Source: Bacteroidales bacterium (GTDB lineage Bacteria > Bacteroidota > Bacteroidia > Bacteroidales > UBA932). From it: a DNA stretch of 57,782 nucleotides. The stretch covers positions 1 to 57,782 of the forward strand of contig JAFRXI010000025.1 of NCBI GenBank assembly GCA_017437755.1. The letters are read 5' to 3'. The notes below the pieces were generated by a model that worked only from the letters and a program-made list of their open reading frames with translations, searched no databases and had not been told where the DNA came from. A program made the translations under genes and the position numbers. Within the stretch, counting starts at the first letter, position 1. Every line of letters begins with the position of its first letter. Shown here piece after piece: positions 54,019 to 57,782 of the stretch.

Positions 54019-55071
54019 ATGCGCGATTCAACATCACTGTTAACGAACCTTCGCTCCAGGTACAATCCAGACAACGACCTTCTTGTTGAAGGCCGCATGT
54101 ACACCGAATTGTCCGGTGTTGAGAAAACGACGGCCAAGTATATCAAGGCCGCAATGAGTGAAGTCGACCAGCGCTACACACAGATTACCTTGGATGCCGG
54201 TAATGCTGTCAAACAGCAACTATATGCCAAACAAACTGGCATCTCTTATGAGTACCAGGGCTCAGTAATGACCCGGACCCATATAAGAGGAGTTAGCGAT
54301 ATCGATTTATTGACACTAACCAATAAATTCGAAGATACTGAACTGACTAAGGTCGTTGATATTCTGGATCGCTATGACTTAAAAAGCCAATACTCCTATA
54401 CCAGCCAGCAGCGCCTTCAGCAATTCCGAGAGAACTTTTCAAGATATACAGGAGACTCAGATGCAGAATTAATGGCTCTTCGCCTGAATAACGAGAGTAT
54501 TCTTCGTGCGGTTTATAGCCAATGTGACATTAGTAACGCCAAGGCCATCAAGGTCCACCATCAACACTATAACAGAGACATTGATGTTGTTACGGCCAAC
54601 TGGCTTGTCACAGTAGGTAGCATCATCAACAATAATGACAAAACATACAAAGGAGTAAAGGTATTTGACAAGGAAAAACGGACAACGCTTCCCGCCGATT
54701 ATCCCTTCCTGTCCATCAAACGCATCAATGACAGGAGTGCTGAAACTGGTGGCCGCCTCAAGAAGATGATCCGTTTCCTCAAGAATGTTGTTGCGGATTC
54801 TGACAGGACAATCAATCTCCACAGCTTTGAGATTAACGCCATTTGCTATGCCTGTCCGGCGCAGGATTACAAAGATTTGTACTATCTCGATTTGGCTTAC
54901 TACATTTGGCGTTGGATGTTCGATTTGCATAGAGATCCAGTAAGACTCAACGCACTCAAGTCTGTCGATGGAAGTGAATACGTCTTCTTAAGCAAGCCTG
55001 AACGTGTAGAAGCGTTAAGAGACCTTGAAGACGAAGTGTGGAAACTATACAATACACTCAATCAAGCATGA
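54019..55071 (+). CDS. cdnE: CBASS cyclic-nucleotide synthase (CD-NTase)
   Basis: 350 residues. The nucleotidyltransferase core shows G81-S82 followed by D94-I-D96 and the third carboxylate in RDIDVV (Asp187/Asp189), then a helical C-terminal domain. This is the CD-NTase pattern; clade E is assigned because bacterial STING effectors are known to pair with CdnE enzymes that make cyclic di-GMP. On phage infection it would make the second messenger sensed by the next gene product. The ATGA overlap with that gene indicates coupled translation. Confidence 0.85.
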   Translation: MRDSTSLLTNLRSRYNPDNDLLVEGRMYTELSGVEKTTAKYIKAAMSEVDQRYTQITLDAGNAVKQQLYAKQTGISYEYQGSVMTRTHIRGVSDIDLLTLTNKFEDTELTKVVDILDRYDLKSQYSYTSQQRLQQFRENFSRYTGDSDAELMALRLNNESILRAVYSQCDISNAKAIKVHHQHYNRDIDVVTANWLVTVGSIINNNDKTYKGVKVFDKEKRTTLPADYPFLSIKRINDRSAETGGRLKKMIRFLKNVVADSDRTINLHSFEINAICYACPAQDYKDLYYLDLAYYIWRWMFDLHRDPVRLNALKSVDGSEYVFLSKPERVEALRDLEDEVWKLYNTLNQA

Positions 55072-56015
55072 AACCCCGTATTTTTATAGGATCCTCGATA
55101 GAGGGCCTTTATGCAGCAGAATACATAAAGCAGTTTTTTAGTCCAGACTATGACTGCGTCATTTGGAATGAAGATGTCTTCAAATTCAACAAGAGTTTCT
55201 TGGAGACGCTCCTCAATTCTGCAAGTCTCTTCGACTTTGGCTTTCTCATTTTCACCAAAGATGATCTATCGCTTGTTCGTGACAAGGTCTTTGAGACAGC
55301 TCGTGACAACGTCCTTTTCGAATACGGTCTTTTCCTCGGCCGCTTAGGTCTTGACCGTGCTTTTGTCATCGTAGAAAAAGGCGTCAAAATTCCTAGCGAC
55401 ATCTTGGGATATACCCTCACCACAATGGAGACCGAGAAAGACGCTGCCGGAAAAGACATTGTTAAAGAACCCCAAATTGTCCCCGAGCTCGAAAAGCTCA
55501 AGAGACAGATAGACGGCTACGTGCGTTTAGGCCATCTTGGGTTGTTGCCCTCAACTGTCATTGCTATCTCCTACTTCGAGAACTTTGTCAAGTTAGTGGC
55601 CGATTGGTTGAATGAGAATAATGGTCGCATCCCTTGTGGTGATAAGACCTACAAAACCGCGAAACTTAGGATTGTCATTCCTTCTAACTTTGATGCCGAT
55701 CTTAAGAAAAGAGCCGCTTTGTACTATCGTAACTTGGGCCTGGCAGAAACATCCTTCCCTAGTCGAGGACGCAGTTACCCGGTTCATTTGGCCGAGATGG
55801 CTAGTGGAGACGAGGTTATTATCTATGATATGCCTTCTATTCTCAATGGAATAGATAAGGCCATAGATATGTACTTCCGTGTGGGACATATTGGTAAGAC
55901 AGAAGATCAAAAGTTGGCAGAAAACCGGGAGATGAGCAACTTCGTCCGTGTGTTGACGCTTCTCATTCAGGAGGATGCTTTCTGCAGAGACTGTGTTGAG
56001 ATAGTTGATGAATAG
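55068..56015 (+). CDS. cap12: TIR-STING CBASS effector (Cap12 type)
   Basis: 315 residues, two domains. Residues 1-~150 are a TIR-like domain: RIFIGSSIEGLYAAEYI, then ARDNVLFEYGLFLGRLG with the likely catalytic Glu85 for NAD cleavage. Residues ~160-315 match prokaryotic STING: LPSTVIAISYFENFV (160-174), RGRSYPVHL, YDMPSILNGIDKAIDMY and HIGKTEDQ. The Arg and Asp in these motifs are placed like the c-di-GMP contacts described for bacterial STING. Ligand binding would trigger filament formation, NAD depletion and abortive infection. The start is the ATG overlapping the cdnE stop. Confidence 0.85.
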   Translation: MKPRIFIGSSIEGLYAAEYIKQFFSPDYDCVIWNEDVFKFNKSFLETLLNSASLFDFGFLIFTKDDLSLVRDKVFETARDNVLFEYGLFLGRLGLDRAFVIVEKGVKIPSDILGYTLTTMETEKDAAGKDIVKEPQIVPELEKLKRQIDGYVRLGHLGLLPSTVIAISYFENFVKLVADWLNENNGRIPCGDKTYKTAKLRIVIPSNFDADLKKRAALYYRNLGLAETSFPSRGRSYPVHLAEMASGDEVIIYDMPSILNGIDKAIDMYFRVGHIGKTEDQKLAENREMSNFVRVLTLLIQEDAFCRDCVEIVDE

Positions 56016-56045
56016 TCATTAGAAAGAACCAAGTATTAATAGCAA

Positions 56046-56597
56046 ATGTCCATCTACGACAACGTCTACCGCACCTAGACCTTCATCTCCGGCGACTGGA
56101 CCGGCGATCAAGACCTTATCAGCAAGCTTAAGGAGTGGAACTATAATAACAACCTTGGCCTCACTTTCGTCGATGTCCATGACCTTACCCAGTCCAGCGA
56201 TGATTCTTTGTATTGTAGCATAAAGGCTAGCCTTCGTCAGAGACTAAACATCTCGAAAACCTTTGTCTTGATAGTGGGGAAGAATACAACATCCCTCACC
56301 AAAGGTGCTTGCCGATACTGTTCAAGATACAACGCATGGTCAACCTACTGCACTTCAGGAAAGGTCTTCGACAATCGCAGCTATATTGAGTACGAATGTG
56401 AGATGGCGTTGAAAGACTATAATGCCGGCGAACTCAAGAAGATTGTTGTGATATACAACGGCCTCATCAACACCGATTGTTCAAGATGCCCTGAGGTCTT
56501 GCGATATGTCGGTACCCATATAGGCTCCGATTGCTGGGACTCAATGGGACGGCGAGCATGGGACTACGCTGCCATAAAAAAAGCTATTTGCGGCTAA
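56046..56597 (+). pseudogene. TIR-domain protein (DUF1863/ThsB-like) with in-frame TAG
   Basis: A 184-codon frame starting MSIYDNVYRT, interrupted at codon 11 by TAG (56076-56078), then reading TFISGDWTGDQDLISKL through to TAA. The text matches MTH538/DUF1863 TIR-like proteins, including FVDVHDLTQSSDDS, SKTFVLIVG and a Cys-rich middle. The stop stands where the family usually has a Tyr or other residue before the first strand, so one substitution (TAC or TAT to TAG) explains it. Re-initiation at 56208 would lose the first strands. Either a decayed gene or one needing suppression. Confidence 0.75.
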
Positions 56598-56599
56598 CT

Positions 56600-57334
56600 A
56601 TGGATATCTGTACACGAATAAAGGCCGATGACCTGAGGAAATTCCTCAGTACTAAGGTCATTGACTCCAAATACCTCGAGAACTATAGAGTAAACAATGT
56701 TTACCCCGCACTCAAGAAGTTCGTTATCGGTGACGGTGAGACGCTGGATGGAGAAGCTCTTCAGCAAGAGGTGTTCCCCACATCCAAGTATCATTATGAC
56801 GTTTTTATCTCGCATTCGCATAATGATCTGGAACTTGTAACTAAGTTTGTCGCGTATCTGGAGAAACAGTGTGGTCTTTCTGTTTTTCTGGATTCGTACG
56901 TCTGGAAGAGTGCAGATGGCCTGTTGCGTCGTTTGGATGACAAGTACTGCAAAGACAAGGACGGCAAGCACTATATTTACAAACGGCGTAACTATTCCAC
57001 TAGTCATGTACACGCGATGTTATCTATGGCGATTATGGAAATGATTGATAAGACCCACTGCTCTGTTTTTGTTGAAAGCGAGAACTCCTTGAAACTTCAT
57101 AACCTCAAACCTACGACAAAGGCAATGACGCTATCTCCGTGGATCTACGAAGAAATCTGTATGATGAAGTATATTCGTCCGAAGCATCATATAACAGATA
57201 CTATTCAAAAGAGCTTCAGCTTGAACGAAGAACTCCAAATAGCTCATTCTGTCGATGTTAGCAAGCTATTTCCTATTACTCTGTTTCAGTTGAAGGACTT
57301 GGATAAGAGTAGAAGTAAGTGGTTAGAGGCGTAA
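56600..57334 (+). CDS. TIR-domain protein (TIR_2 type)
   Basis: 244 residues from the ATG 2 nt after the preceding TIR gene's stop. A ~60-residue helical N-terminus is followed by the TIR domain (~65-210): YDVFISHSHNDLELVTKF (strand A/box 1), LSVFLDSYVW, HCSVFVESENS and SPWIYEEICMM, whose Glu is the likely NADase residue. Probably an NAD-cleaving or signalling-molecule-making defence protein. With the preceding DUF1863-type TIR gene it forms a two-TIR unit directly downstream of the CBASS operon. Confidence 0.8.
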   Translation: MDICTRIKADDLRKFLSTKVIDSKYLENYRVNNVYPALKKFVIGDGETLDGEALQQEVFPTSKYHYDVFISHSHNDLELVTKFVAYLEKQCGLSVFLDSYVWKSADGLLRRLDDKYCKDKDGKHYIYKRRNYSTSHVHAMLSMAIMEMIDKTHCSVFVESENSLKLHNLKPTTKAMTLSPWIYEEICMMKYIRPKHHITDTIQKSFSLNEELQIAHSVDVSKLFPITLFQLKDLDKSRSKWLEA

Positions 57335-57388
57335 TATAAAGCATTTTTTGCGACCGAGTAATTGTAATTAATTAACAATCAACATATT

Positions 57389-57697
57389 ATGTCCATTTTC
57401 AAAGACAAAACCCTTCTCATATCCGGCGGCACTGGATCCTTCGGAAACGCCGTCCTAAAGCGTTTCCTGGCCACCGACATCAAAGAAATCCGCATCTTCT
57501 CCCGCGACGAGAAGAAGCAAGATGATATGCGTCACGAGTACCAGGCCAAGTATCCGGATGTCGCCCACAAGATCAAGTTCTATATTGGAGACGTAAGAAG
57601 CTTAGAATCATGTCGTTCCGCGATTCCCGGGTCAGATTTTATTTTTCATGCGGCCGCCCTCAAGCAAGTGCCTTCCTGTGAGTTTTTTCCCATGGAA
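57389..57697 (+). pseudogene. fnlA: fnlA 5' fragment, copy 3
   Basis: 103 codons, MSIFKDKTLLISGGTGSFGNA to SCEFFPME, then SAA and stop at 57709. It breaks at exactly the codon where copy 2 breaks. It is clearly divergent from copies 1 and 2 in both protein (KRFLATDIKE, EYQAKYPDVAHK) and codons, so it came from another lineage. Confidence 0.9.
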
Positions 57698-57782
57698 AGT
57701 GCTGCATAGTCTCCTAACTGCCTAATCTTCAACAACTTAACAACTTTCCGTTGCCCCAATCGCTCAACCGCGGCCCAACAAG
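57698..57782. repeat. Cassette left-end repeat, copy 2, at the window edge
   Basis: 85 bp following fnlA fragment 3, matching 48497-48580 base for base except about ten substitutions and 1 bp. The window stops at the last base of the match, so the next cassette is not visible. Confidence 0.8.

Noticed and set aside
56208-56597. Intact short TIR gene starting at TTG 56208
   Set aside because: It would drop the first strands of the TIR fold, and the upstream codons on the other side of the TAG are family-like, so a nonsense mutation is the simpler reading.

Overview
The window comes from a Gram-negative bacterium of the order Bacteroidales. The evidence is promoter-like boxes of the form TAnnTTTG at a fixed distance before many genes, lipoprotein signal peptides, pyruvate:ferredoxin oxidoreductase, RmlABCD and capsule gene families in Bacteroidales-type order, and family resemblance throughout. 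The genus cannot be fixed from this piece. The GC-rich coding style would suit a Rikenellaceae/Alistipes-like organism, but that is a guess.

Layout. (1) 1-19.1 kb is mostly housekeeping: nifJ (cut by the left edge), fabD, tRNA-Arg(CCG), a large SGNH-type lipoprotein, the lysC-lysA operon, an S9 peptidase with a WYL regulator, an Ala-rich lipoprotein, recG, a compact S26-like peptidase / PqqD / nucleotidyltransferase / ABC exporter operon, and rnhA-pdxA. (2) 19.2-46.3 kb is a Wzx/Wzy-type surface polysaccharide locus. It has a Wza-like export lipoprotein, a Wzc tyrosine kinase with a Gly-Tyr tail, a PHP-type phosphatase, rmlA-D-C-B, a flippase, a polymerase, five glycosyltransferases, two LicD-type transferases, a beta-helix protein, the initiating sugar-phosphate transferase, a glycerophosphodiesterase, a glycerol-3-phosphate cytidylyltransferase, a GHMP sugar kinase, a sugar nucleotidyltransferase, UDP-sugar dehydrogenase and an arginase. 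Together these make dTDP-rhamnose, a UDP-uronic acid and CDP-glycerol. They would assemble and export a glycan probably decorated with phosphoglycerol or a similar group. (3) 46.3-57.8 kb is an AT-richer accessory island. It carries three copies of the first ~103 codons of an fnlA-type gene (UDP-GlcNAc 4,6-dehydratase), all broken at the same codon. Between them lie an AAA-type ATPase, a helicase/HNH pair, a CBASS operon (CD-NTase plus TIR-STING effector), a remnant of a second CD-NTase, and two further TIR-domain genes, one with an in-frame stop.

Two observations stand out. First, five intergenic sites (2871-3087, 7652-7879, 17451-17580, 25774-25901, 39668-39785) share one architecture: a 17-23 bp outer stem whose sequence differs at each site but still pairs, enclosing hairpins that are partly conserved and partly re-written with pairing kept. 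They look like a family of structured cloverleaf-like elements placed at gene 3' ends. Second, the ladder of fnlA 5' fragments, two of them followed by the same ~85-bp left-end sequence, suggests defence cassettes that insert repeatedly at one codon of fnlA, each bringing a new 5' end of the gene. No recombinase is visible in the window.
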